Below are positions 9,172-18,199 of a DNA stretch of 37,999 nucleotides, piece after piece; position 1 is the stretch's first letter; every line of letters begins with the position of its first letter. The stretch covers positions 1 to 37,999 of the forward strand of contig NZ_VOXD01000044.1 in the NCBI RefSeq assembly GCF_008014675.1. The letters run 5' to 3'. The translations under genes and the position numbers were made by a program. This stretch comes from Neolewinella aurantiaca. Its GTDB lineage: Bacteria; Bacteroidota; Bacteroidia; Chitinophagales; Saprospiraceae. The notes beneath the pieces are model-generated. The model searched no databases, was not told the DNA's origin, and saw only the letters and a program-made list of their open reading frames with translations.

Positions 9172-9375
9172 GTTTTTGCAATTCTTTACAACAGACGTGA
9201 TCTGGAACACAAGCGACACAATACTTCCCCCGACGCATCGTCGTAAGCAATTCATTATCAGCAGACATACGACTTCTACAGCAAGCAAAAACCAGTGTCG
9301 GATACTGCGTGATTGACGGGGACAACCCTGCTACTTAATCCCCACAAATAATAAAATCAAAGTGCCGAAGCTTCG

Positions 9376-11582
<2,207 letters not shown>

Positions 11583-11990
11583 ATGAAAGTTCTGAAACTT
11601 TCCCTTTTCCTCTTCGCCATCCTCTCCATCACCGCTTGTGGTGACGACGACGACCAAATGGCAGCAGTCTGTTCCCAGTCTGACTGGGTCGGAACATACT
11701 CCGGCACTATCACTTGCGTGGAAGACGGTGACACCGACACTGAAGACGTTACCGTTACCATCACTGCCAGTGGTGCCGACAACATCATCGTCTCCTACGA
11801 ACAGCCGGGTATTACCACTACTTACGATCCGCTGCCATTCACAAATTGTGAATTCTCGCTGACCGCCAGCGAGCAGGGTATTACCCTTACATCTACGGGT
11901 GAAACCGACGGAAACAACATCACCCTCACCGAGATATACTCTGCCGGAACGGAGTCATCCACCTGCACGATCGAAGCAACGAGAGACTAA
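11583..11990 (+). CDS. Small hypothetical lipoprotein
   Basis: A 135-residue predicted outer-membrane or periplasmic lipoprotein of unknown function. The signal peptide ends in ITAC (Cys19) followed by GDDDD; acidic residues after the lipid Cys are common in Bacteroidetes lipoproteins, though surface export signals vary. The mature part is acidic and Thr-rich, with alternating hydrophobic residues suggesting a small beta-sandwich or lipocalin-like fold (WVGTYSGTITCVEDGD, then NNITLTEIYSAGTESSTCTIEATRD). Several Cys residues could form disulfides. It has no functional neighbours: it stands alone between the glpK gap and bshC, and a hairpin follows it. Confidence 0.75.
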   Translation: MKVLKLSLFLFAILSITACGDDDDQMAAVCSQSDWVGTYSGTITCVEDGDTDTEDVTVTITASGADNIIVSYEQPGITTTYDPLPFTNCEFSLTASEQGITLTSTGETDGNNITLTEIYSAGTESSTCTIEATRD

Positions 11991-12019
11991 GTACTTCTAA
12001 AAGCTGCTTAAAACCGTTT

Positions 12020-12072
12020 CGCCGCTCCAGCAAACCGTGCCTTGTCAGAGGCTAACGTTTGCAGGAGCGGCG
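12020..12072 (+). terminator. Imperfect hairpin after the lipoprotein gene
   Basis: CGCCGCTCCAGCAAAC (12020-12035) pairs with GTTTGCAGGAGCGGCG (12057-12072), 15 of 16 positions, around a 21-base loop. The downstream T-run is weak (TTACTCGTTTT), so terminator function is likely but not certain. Confidence 0.5.
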
Positions 12073-12163
12073 TTACTCGTTTTCGCTAATTGTCGTCGTC
12101 TGGCACGATTGGTCTAAACTATCCGTTGGGGCAAGCGGTTTCCCCCGCAGACACACCCTCACC

Positions 12164-13753
12164 ATGCATATCGACCGTATTCCTTTTCCGGATGTCCCCC
12201 AGTTTTCTCAGCGTGATGTAGCTTACGCTACCGGAGCTGAAAACCTGAAGCCTTTTTTCAAGTACCCGGTTAGCCTCGAAGCATTCGAGGATGTAATGGC
12301 AGACAAGGCAAAAGACAACACGGACCGGAAACTACTGGTCGACGAACTGCTGGCACAGTACGAAAGCTTCAAGAATGCCGATGCGGCGCGCACGCAGGTG
12401 CAAAGCCTGTTGGACGAGAATACCTTCACCGTCATCACGGCTCATCAGCCTAGTTTGTTTACCGGGCCTTTGTACTTCATCTATAAGATCTGCTCAACGA
12501 TTAACCTGAGCCGCCAGCTCAACGAGCGGTATCCGGATAAGCACATCGTCCCTCTGTTCATCATGGGTGGCGAAGACCACGATTTCGATGAAATCAACCA
12601 CGCGCGGATCAAAGGTGAAATGATCCGGTGGGAACAGGAAGTAGGCGGCTCGGTCGCAATGCTCTCTACAACCTCCCTTGCACCCGCGTTGAGCGCCCTC
12701 AAAGAACTCCTCGGTGGTGAATTCACCCCTTTCGGGATTCACGACCGCATTCAGCGGGCTTACACCAAACACAAGACTTACGGCGAGGCAACGGTCGCTT
12801 TTGTCCATGACCTTTTTAAGGACACCGAGCTGGTGGTCGCCAACCCCAGCCGCAAGGCGTTTAAGGAAGCCTTTCGCCCGATGATGGAGCGCGAAATTTT
12901 CGAACAGCTGAGTCAGCCGCTGATCGAAAAAGCGCAGTCAGAACTCACCGCTGCCGGCTATTCCGGTCAGGCGCACGCCCGCGAGATCAACCTTTTTTAT
13001 CTCAGCCCCGGCCGCCGCGACCGCATCGTGTTCCAGGGTGGTGTTTACGGCGTTCTCGATACCGATAAGGTTTTCTCCGAAGCCGAGTTCCGGGAGGAAC
13101 TGGCCAGTTACCCCGAGCGCTTCAGCCCCAACGTGGTCATGAGGCCGCTGTTTCAGGAGCTCATCTTCCCGAACCTCGCCTATATCGGCGGCGGCGGCGA
13201 GCTCGCCTACTGGCTGGAACGCAAGGAGCAATTCAGCGCCTTCGGCCTCAACTTTCCGATGCTGATCCGCCGTAACTCTGTCGTTTGGGTAGACGCCAAA
13301 AGCGGTAAAAAGATGGATAAACTCGGCCTGAGCGTCAGAGACCTTCTTCGCCACGATGATCTCATCATCCGTGACTTCGTAGCCAAACACACCAAAAACG
13401 AACTGTCGCTTGCCGACGAACTCGCTCAGTTAAAAGGTCTCTTCGAAACGATGTCTCTGAAGGCCAAAGCGATCGACCCCACCCTCGAAGCCGCCGCCCT
13501 CGCCGAAGGGACCCGCCAGCGTAAAATCGTCGAGCAATTCGAAAGCCGGCTCCGCCGGGTCGAGAAGACGAAATTCGACCGGGAGATGACCACGATCCGG
13601 GAGCTACGCGCTACCCTCTTCCCCGGCAACAGCCTGCAGGAACGCAAAGACAATTTTCTGAATGTATACCTCGAGTCCGGCGAAGAAATGTTCCCCGTCC
13701 TTCTGGAGGCCCTCGATCCTCTTACGCCCGGCATGGTAGTTGTAAAGGCCTAG
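12164..13753 (+). CDS. bshC: Putative cysteine ligase BshC (bacillithiol biosynthesis)
   Basis: Predicted to add cysteine to glucosaminyl-malate, the last step of bacillithiol synthesis; cytoplasmic. 529 residues, normal for the family. Diagnostic segments are TVITAHQPSLFTGPLYFIYK (the HUP-fold nucleotide-binding region), VPLFIMGGEDHDFDEINHA (the conserved GEDHDF signature) and VVMRPLFQELIFPNLAYIGGGGELAYWLERK. The C-terminal half is a long helical coiled coil (LEAAALAEGTRQRKIVEQFESRLRRVEKTKF), as in known BshC. The frame is open from 12059, but the family N-terminus begins at the ATG at 12164. bshA and bshB are not in the window. Confidence 0.92.
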   Translation: MHIDRIPFPDVPQFSQRDVAYATGAENLKPFFKYPVSLEAFEDVMADKAKDNTDRKLLVDELLAQYESFKNADAARTQVQSLLDENTFTVITAHQPSLFTGPLYFIYKICSTINLSRQLNERYPDKHIVPLFIMGGEDHDFDEINHARIKGEMIRWEQEVGGSVAMLSTTSLAPALSALKELLGGEFTPFGIHDRIQRAYTKHKTYGEATVAFVHDLFKDTELVVANPSRKAFKEAFRPMMEREIFEQLSQPLIEKAQSELTAAGYSGQAHAREINLFYLSPGRRDRIVFQGGVYGVLDTDKVFSEAEFREELASYPERFSPNVVMRPLFQELIFPNLAYIGGGGELAYWLERKEQFSAFGLNFPMLIRRNSVVWVDAKSGKKMDKLGLSVRDLLRHDDLIIRDFVAKHTKNELSLADELAQLKGLFETMSLKAKAIDPTLEAAALAEGTRQRKIVEQFESRLRRVEKTKFDREMTTIRELRATLFPGNSLQERKDNFLNVYLESGEEMFPVLLEALDPLTPGMVVVKA

Positions 13754-13866
13754 TACAGTGCAAACTAGGTTTCTGACGGCATTCAGGAGCTAATGCTTCG
13801 TAGTTATCCATCCATTGGCCACCATCAGGGAAAGCTCATCGCTCTTGCCCTGCATCGTAATTTTTG

Positions 13867-13874
13867 TACCTTGC
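13867..13874 (+). promoter_or_regulatory. Predicted thyA -7 box
   Basis: TACCTTGC, with TTG 19 bases upstream (13845-13847), lies 27 bases before the thyA ATG. It matches the recurrent -7 pattern of this window. Confidence 0.4.
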
Positions 13875-13901
13875 CAGCGCCCCAAAAGAACAGAATCCCT
13901 G

Positions 13902-14807
13902 ATGAAAACTTACCACCAGCTCTTACAACACATTCTCGAAAACGGTAATATCAAAAAAGACCGGACCGGAACCGGAACCCGCTCCGTTTTCGGCTATCAG
14001 ATGCGCTTTGACCTCAACGATGGTTTTCCCCTGTTAACCACCAAAAAAGTACACTGGAAGAGTGTTGTCCACGAATTATTGTGGTTCGTACGCGGAGATA
14101 CCAATATCCGTTATCTGGTCCAAAACGGCGTTCGCATCTGGAACGAATGGCCCTACCAGCACTACATCGAAGCCAACTCTTTGCAGGAAAAGCTTCCCAA
14201 ACACTCGAAAGAATGGAAGGAAGCCATGAAGAAATTTGTTGCTAAGATCAAAGAAGACGAAGATTTTGCTGCCAGATGGGGGAACCTGGGCCCGGTTTAC
14301 GGCAAACAGTGGCGCGACTTCAACGGAGTAGACCAACTTGCGGAGGTCATCGAGGCCATCAAAACAAATCCGGATTCGCGCCGCCATATCGTTACGGCCT
14401 GGAACCCGGGCGACATTCCGGAAATGGCCAAGGCCGGCCTTCCACCCTGCCACACCATGTTCCAGTTTTATGTTGCCGACGGAAAACTGAGCTGCCAACT
14501 TTACCAGCGCTCTGCCGACACCTTCCTCGGTGTTCCCTTCAACATTGCTTCCTACGCGCTGCTCACCCACCTGGTGGCCCGCGAATGCAAATTGGAAGTA
14601 GGCGATTTCGTGCATACTTTCGGCGACGTACATCTCTACAGCAACCACATCGAGCAGGCCAAAGAGCAGCTTGCCCGTAAGCCGGGCAAACTCCCCACTA
14701 TCCGTATTGCGGATGATGCCCCCGGTATTTTTGAGATCGGGTTCGATGATATCGAACTGATCGGGTACAAACCCCAGCCAGCCATCAAAGCACCGATCGC
14801 GGTATAG
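13902..14807 (+). CDS. thyA: Thymidylate synthase
   Basis: Converts dUMP to dTMP with methylene-tetrahydrofolate, essential for DNA synthesis; cytoplasmic dimer. 301 residues, longer than the 264-residue E. coli enzyme because of an insertion around residues 90-125 ([19 protein letters not shown]), as in Lactobacillus-type enzymes. Key residues are visible: the phosphate-binding Arg in [17 protein letters not shown], the [12 protein letters not shown] motif, the catalytic Cys183 in [11 protein letters not shown], and the [20 protein letters not shown] signature. The frame is open from 13815, but the family start is the ATG at 13902, preceded by a TACCTTGC box. A REP-like repeat begins at the base after the stop codon. 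No dihydrofolate reductase gene is adjacent. Confidence 0.97.
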   Translation: MKTYHQLLQHILENGNIKKDRTGTGTRSVFGYQMRFDLNDGFPLLTTKKVHWKSVVHELLWFVRGDTNIRYLVQNGVRIWNEWPYQHYIEANSLQEKLPKHSKEWKEAMKKFVAKIKEDEDFAARWGNLGPVYGKQWRDFNGVDQLAEVIEAIKTNPDSRRHIVTAWNPGDIPEMAKAGLPPCHTMFQFYVADGKLSCQLYQRSADTFLGVPFNIASYALLTHLVARECKLEVGDFVHTFGDVHLYSNHIEQAKEQLARKPGKLPTIRIADDAPGIFEIGFDDIELIGYKPQPAIKAPIAV

Positions 14808-15212
14808 TTCGCGGCGCGGGCGCAGGTGCAGGGAGAGGTGAACGAGGCCGGGCTCTACTCCTGTTCTATCTGTTTGGCAGGATTCGCTGGTACATCTCGG
14901 AGTAGAATGGTACACCGAATGAGTTGAACAGGCAGACCAATCGCTTACACTACTCATGTACTGTTCCGCAGTCTTCTGATTTCAGTTCGTTTTGCTTTAG
15001 CGTGAAACATAACAATCGGGCCAATGCGATCAAAGCGTTCTCCATCGATCTTCCAGGCTGAAGCCCCGAAAACTGCAGCATGAAAGCTGCTGAACAGTAC
15101 TGTCAGGCTAGTAATCTCCAGAAGCGATTGCCGCTGAAATAAGCCCGACCGACCAAGCGCGTCGTACCTTCGCTTCTTAAACCATTCCATGCACCCGCGT
15201 CCGCGCCCGGAA
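14808..15212. repeat. ~405-bp segment bounded by inverted REP-like motifs
   Basis: The thyA-kdsA gap. Copy 2 of the REP-like motif (14808-14830, plus) and copy 3 (15190-15212, minus) face each other as 23-bp inverted repeats matching at 19 of 23 positions (core GGCGCGG-n-CGC-GGTGCA). Between them I see no gene. TCGGAGTAGAATGGTACACC (from 14897) resembles TCGGAGT-containing stretches in the 1-858 region. A -7-like TACCTTCG at 15165-15172 may serve kdsA, which would place copy 3 inside the kdsA leader. No target-site duplication is evident. Confidence 0.5.
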
Positions 15213-15241
15213 ACAGGGCTGACGGCAGCCAAACAAGCGTT

Positions 15242-16051
15242 ATGATCCAAGTACCTAAACTGAAGCACACCGATAAGAACTCCTTTTTCCTGATTGCCGG
15301 CCCCTGCGCCATCGAAGGAGAGGACGTTGCGATGGAGATTGCTGAGCGCGTTGCCGAAATCACCGACAAGCTCGGCATTCCTTACATTTTTAAGGGAAGC
15401 TACCGCAAAGCCAACCGCAGCCGGATCGACAGTTTTACCGGCATTGGTGACGAAAAAGCGCTGGAGATTCTCGCGAAAGTCGGCGATCGGTTCGACCTGC
15501 CCACGACTACGGATATTCATACGGTCCCCGAAGCGGCTATGGCCGCCAATTACGTCGACGTACTGCAAATTCCCGCTTTCCTCTGCCGGCAAACCGACCT
15601 CGTTGTTGCGGCAGCCAATACGGGTAAAGTCGTCAACATCAAAAAGGGTCAGTTTCTGAGTGCCTCCGCCATGAGTCACGCCCGCCAAAAAGTGATCGAC
15701 AGCGGCAACGATCAGGTCTGGCTCACCGAACGTGGCACCACCTTTGGTTATACTGACCTCGTGGTAGACTACCGAGGAATCCCCACCATGCAGGCGCTCG
15801 GAAGTCCCGTCGTGATGGATTGTACCCACAGCCTGCAACAACCCAACCAAAGCAGCGGAGTAACCGGAGGGAAACCAGAGCTGATCGGGACCATCGCAAA
15901 AGCCGCCATCGCCGTTGGCGCTGATGGTATATTTATGGAAACCCACCCTAACCCTTCCGTCGCCAAATCTGACGCAGCCAACATGTTACCACTCGATCGT
16001 CTGGAAGGTATCCTTACGCAATTGCTTCGCATTCGTGAAGCTGTATCGTAG
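15242..16051 (+). CDS. kdsA: 3-deoxy-8-phosphooctulonate (KDO-8-P) synthase
   Basis: Condenses phosphoenolpyruvate with arabinose-5-phosphate to KDO-8-phosphate for lipopolysaccharide inner core; cytoplasmic. 269 residues, normal length. Family motifs: FFLIAGPCAIEGED near the N-terminus, the KGSYRKANRSRIDSFTG substrate loop, TTTDIHTVPEAA, VLQIPAFLCRQTDL, VNIKKGQFLSA, and the C-terminal GGKPELIGTIAKAAIAVGADGIFMETHPNPSVAKSDAANMLPL. The Cys of the GPC segment at the N-terminus (Cys21) is near the metal-binding region and Asn rather than Cys in the KANRS loop cannot be used alone to assign metal class. This gene indicates an LPS-containing, Gram-negative envelope. It is monocistronic and convergent with the LysM gene. 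Confidence 0.96.
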   Translation: MIQVPKLKHTDKNSFFLIAGPCAIEGEDVAMEIAERVAEITDKLGIPYIFKGSYRKANRSRIDSFTGIGDEKALEILAKVGDRFDLPTTTDIHTVPEAAMAANYVDVLQIPAFLCRQTDLVVAAANTGKVVNIKKGQFLSASAMSHARQKVIDSGNDQVWLTERGTTFGYTDLVVDYRGIPTMQALGSPVVMDCTHSLQQPNQSSGVTGGKPELIGTIAKAAIAVGADGIFMETHPNPSVAKSDAANMLPLDRLEGILTQLLRIREAVS

Positions 16052-16115
16052 TTTATTCTGCTGCGAAGCAGTCTGCACACCGCCGGATTGACGAGAAGCA
16101 GATTTGCCTGAAAAC

Positions 16116-16157
16116 AAAAAGCCAGGCAGATTCCTAAGGGACCTGCCTGGCTTTTAT
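16116..16157. terminator. Bidirectional terminator between kdsA and the LysM gene
   Basis: AAAAAGCCAGGCAG (16116-16129) and CTGCCTGGCTTTTATT (16143-16158) form a strong hairpin with an A-run on the left and a T-run on the right, so it can terminate both convergent genes. Confidence 0.85.
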
Positions 16158-16201
16158 TCTTTGGTACGGCCACTATCATGTGACCGCAGCAATACCGTTC
16201 G

Positions 16202-16651
16202 TTACTGCGGGATACGCAGTACCTGACCTGGGTAGATTTTGTCCGGGTGGCTGAGCATCGGCTTGTTGGCCTCGAAGATAGCTTCGTAGCGCATAGGGTC
16301 ACCGTACTGCGCCTTAGAGATTTTAGAGAGGCTGTCCCCTTCCTGTACCGTGTAGAATACAGCTTCGGGTGCCGGGTTGAGCACGTGGAGTTGATTGTCG
16401 ACAGAACCGATGCCATCGATGTTACCAAGCGCAAGTGCTACGCGCTCGGCGTCGGCAGTTGTTGGGGTGGTACCATTCACGATGACCTGCTCGCAGAGCT
16501 CCAGACGCAAATCATTTACGTTAAGTCCCAGGCGCTGGATTTCAGCTTCCAGTTTTTGAACCTTGGTGAGTGCAACCTCTTTCGTTACTTCTACCTCTTT
16601 CTTGCCAAAAAGCTTAGCGCCTTTTTCCTTCAGGAATGAAATCAAACCCAT
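16202..16651 (-). CDS. kbp: BON-LysM protein, potassium-binding Kbp (YgaU)-like
   Basis: Resembles E. coli Kbp/YgaU, a small protein reported to bind K+ and to be induced by osmotic stress. It is 149 residues, the same length as the E. coli protein, with the same plan: N-terminal MGLISFLKEKGAKLFG amphipathic segment, a BON domain (about residues 28-90, ending LALGNIDGIGSVDNQLHV), and a C-terminal LysM domain (about 98-149: FYTVQEGDSLSKISKAQYGD then EANKPMLSHPDKIYPGQVLRIPQ). The last segment is nearly identical to the E. coli consensus. No signal peptide is visible, as in YgaU. K+ binding here is inferred from homology only. It is a single gene ended by the bidirectional hairpin. Confidence 0.9.
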   Translation of the reverse strand: MGLISFLKEKGAKLFGKKEVEVTKEVALTKVQKLEAEIQRLGLNVNDLRLELCEQVIVNGTTPTTADAERVALALGNIDGIGSVDNQLHVLNPAPEAVFYTVQEGDSLSKISKAQYGDPMRYEAIFEANKPMLSHPDKIYPGQVLRIPQ

Positions 16652-16796
16652 ATCTTGTCTTTGTTTATCATTTTGAAGAAGAACTATTTCTTCTCCGTTT
16701 AATTACCTGTATGACGCTGCAGATGTTCACTGGTCACATAACAATCCCGTGAATTTACCCCATGGGATACTTACCTTAGCCCCAAATTAAGAAAAC

Positions 16797-17180
16797 ATGT
16801 CAAGAAAGATTATCAATACTCCTGCTGCGCCTGCTCCGGTTGGAGCTTACAACCAGGCGATCCTCCATAACGATGTGCTGTACGTAAGCGGACAGATTGC
16901 CCTCGACCCCGAAACGGGCGAACTGCTCACTAAAGATATCGAGACGGAAACCCGCAGGGTGCTCGACAGTCTGGGTGCTATTCTTGAAGCGGCCGGCACA
17001 AGTTTCGCTAATGTACTGAAGTGCAGCGTGTTTGTAAGCGACATGGAGAATTTCGGCCGGATCAACACTGTATACGCCTCTTATTTCGACGAAGCAACTG
17101 CTCCTGCAAGGGAACTCGTAGAGGTTGCCAACCTACCCAAATACGTCAATGTGGAGATAAGCTGCATCGCTGCAGTCTGA
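16797..17180 (+). CDS. ridA: RidA family enamine/imine deaminase
   Basis: Hydrolyses reactive 2-aminoacrylate and related enamines released by PLP enzymes, protecting metabolism; a cytoplasmic trimer. 127 residues, the usual length. Typical segments: PAPVGAYNQAI at the N-terminus, LYVSGQIALDPETGEL, LDSLGAILEAAGTSFANVLKCSVFVSDMENFGRINTVYASYF, and the C-terminal APARELVEVANLPKYVNVEISCIAAV. The active-site Arg is the Arg of PARELVEVANLP and the Glu near EISCIA is present. A TACCTTAG box lies at 16772-16779, 17 bases before the ATG. Convergent with the DUF4249 gene, with only 18 bases between the stops and no visible terminator. Confidence 0.95.
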   Translation: MSRKIINTPAAPAPVGAYNQAILHNDVLYVSGQIALDPETGELLTKDIETETRRVLDSLGAILEAAGTSFANVLKCSVFVSDMENFGRINTVYASYFDEATAPARELVEVANLPKYVNVEISCIAAV

Positions 17181-17198
17181 TAAAAATCGCCAGAGCGA

Positions 17199-18143
17199 TC
17201 AGTAGGTAAGTTCTACAAATTCGATACTCCGGTTATAACCGGAAAAGACGCCCAGCGAACGTTGGGAATAGTCAGGAACATTCACCTGTGGCGCACCAAC
17301 ACCAATCGGCAGGGCTTGTCCTTCCATTTGGTACTTCAACTGAAAATCAAAATAGTTTTCAGAAACGGTGCGCAACTCGGCGAACAGACGCCCCAGAATT
17401 TCGGTATTCGGGTTGATACGGCTCTGCAAGCGGATCTGGATACCGTCCCGGTCGGGGCGGTCTCTGACGAGGATGCTGGCCTCTCCCACCTGGGTGTTCT
17501 CGTCGTAGGTAGTCCCCGGAGGCTGAACCATTTTAGCCTTATCGGTTAGTGTGGCGGTATCACCAACTGAGTTGATGTAATAAGTCGTAACCAATTGACT
17601 GATTCTCAGATCGTAGTAGTTTTCTTCGAACTCAGGGTCATCGTAATTGATGTTGAGGGTAAAGTCGTAGATAGTAAGATCGCCAACTGTAAACTGATTT
17701 AGGTCGGTTACAGAAAGGTTAGAGATCGGAACCGGTTCGGGGATAGAGTCATCGTCTTCGAAAGGAAGGTAACCGTTTTTGCTGGCGTAAAGCGTGTACG
17801 TCCTCCCCACCAGTGGTTTGAATTCACGGCTGTGGTAGCGTCCGAGGTTCCCCTCCGTTCCCGGCTGGTACTGAAGCACTTCGAGAACTTCGTTTCCTTC
17901 CAGGATGCTTACCTCTGCATCGGTAATGTCCGTTACCTCAAGAACACCATTGGTTGGTAGTGTAGAGGTCAGCCTTACCTTAACCGGTTCTCCCGGAAAC
18001 AGGTTAGCTGATACTACAAGACGAGGGTCCTGCACTGCAAGGCCCTCTAGTTCAACTGGTTCTTCACAGGCGCTAAATACTATCATCACAAAAGTGACGG
18101 CCAGAACTATTTGGCTTGGTCGATTTACTTGGAGAAACTTCAT
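17199..18143 (-). CDS. DUF4249 lipoprotein, TonB-receptor partner
   Basis: A 314-residue predicted lipoprotein of the DUF4249 family, which in Bacteroidetes is usually encoded directly downstream of a TonB-dependent receptor and is thought to sit at the outer membrane with it. The lipobox is VFSAC (Cys26), followed by EEPVELEG and the family opening LVVSANLFPGEPVKVRLTST. The remainder is beta-rich with a GRYHSREFKPLVGRTYTLYAS segment typical of the family's first Ig-like domain. It lies 56 bases downstream of the receptor gene, and a TAACTTTG box (18166-18173, minus) in this gap may give it an additional promoter. Substrate unknown. Confidence 0.85.
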   Translation of the reverse strand: MKFLQVNRPSQIVLAVTFVMIVFSACEEPVELEGLAVQDPRLVVSANLFPGEPVKVRLTSTLPTNGVLEVTDITDAEVSILEGNEVLEVLQYQPGTEGNLGRYHSREFKPLVGRTYTLYASKNGYLPFEDDDSIPEPVPISNLSVTDLNQFTVGDLTIYDFTLNINYDDPEFEENYYDLRISQLVTTYYINSVGDTATLTDKAKMVQPPGTTYDENTQVGEASILVRDRPDRDGIQIRLQSRINPNTEILGRLFAELRTVSENYFDFQLKYQMEGQALPIGVGAPQVNVPDYSQRSLGVFSGYNRSIEFVELTY

Positions 18144-18199
18144 TATCTACCAAAAATAAGGTCTACAAAGTTATTGTCCAAACGTTTATTTCATCTACA

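Noticed and set aside
14076..14957. A 293-codon minus-strand frame over thyA
   Set aside because: Antisense shadow of thyA, Phe/Val-rich with no recognisable features, and it runs through the REP-like motif.
14954..15946. A 330-codon open frame on the minus strand across kdsA
   Set aside because: It is the antisense shadow of kdsA, a complete and well-recognised enzyme; the translation lacks any family-like motif.
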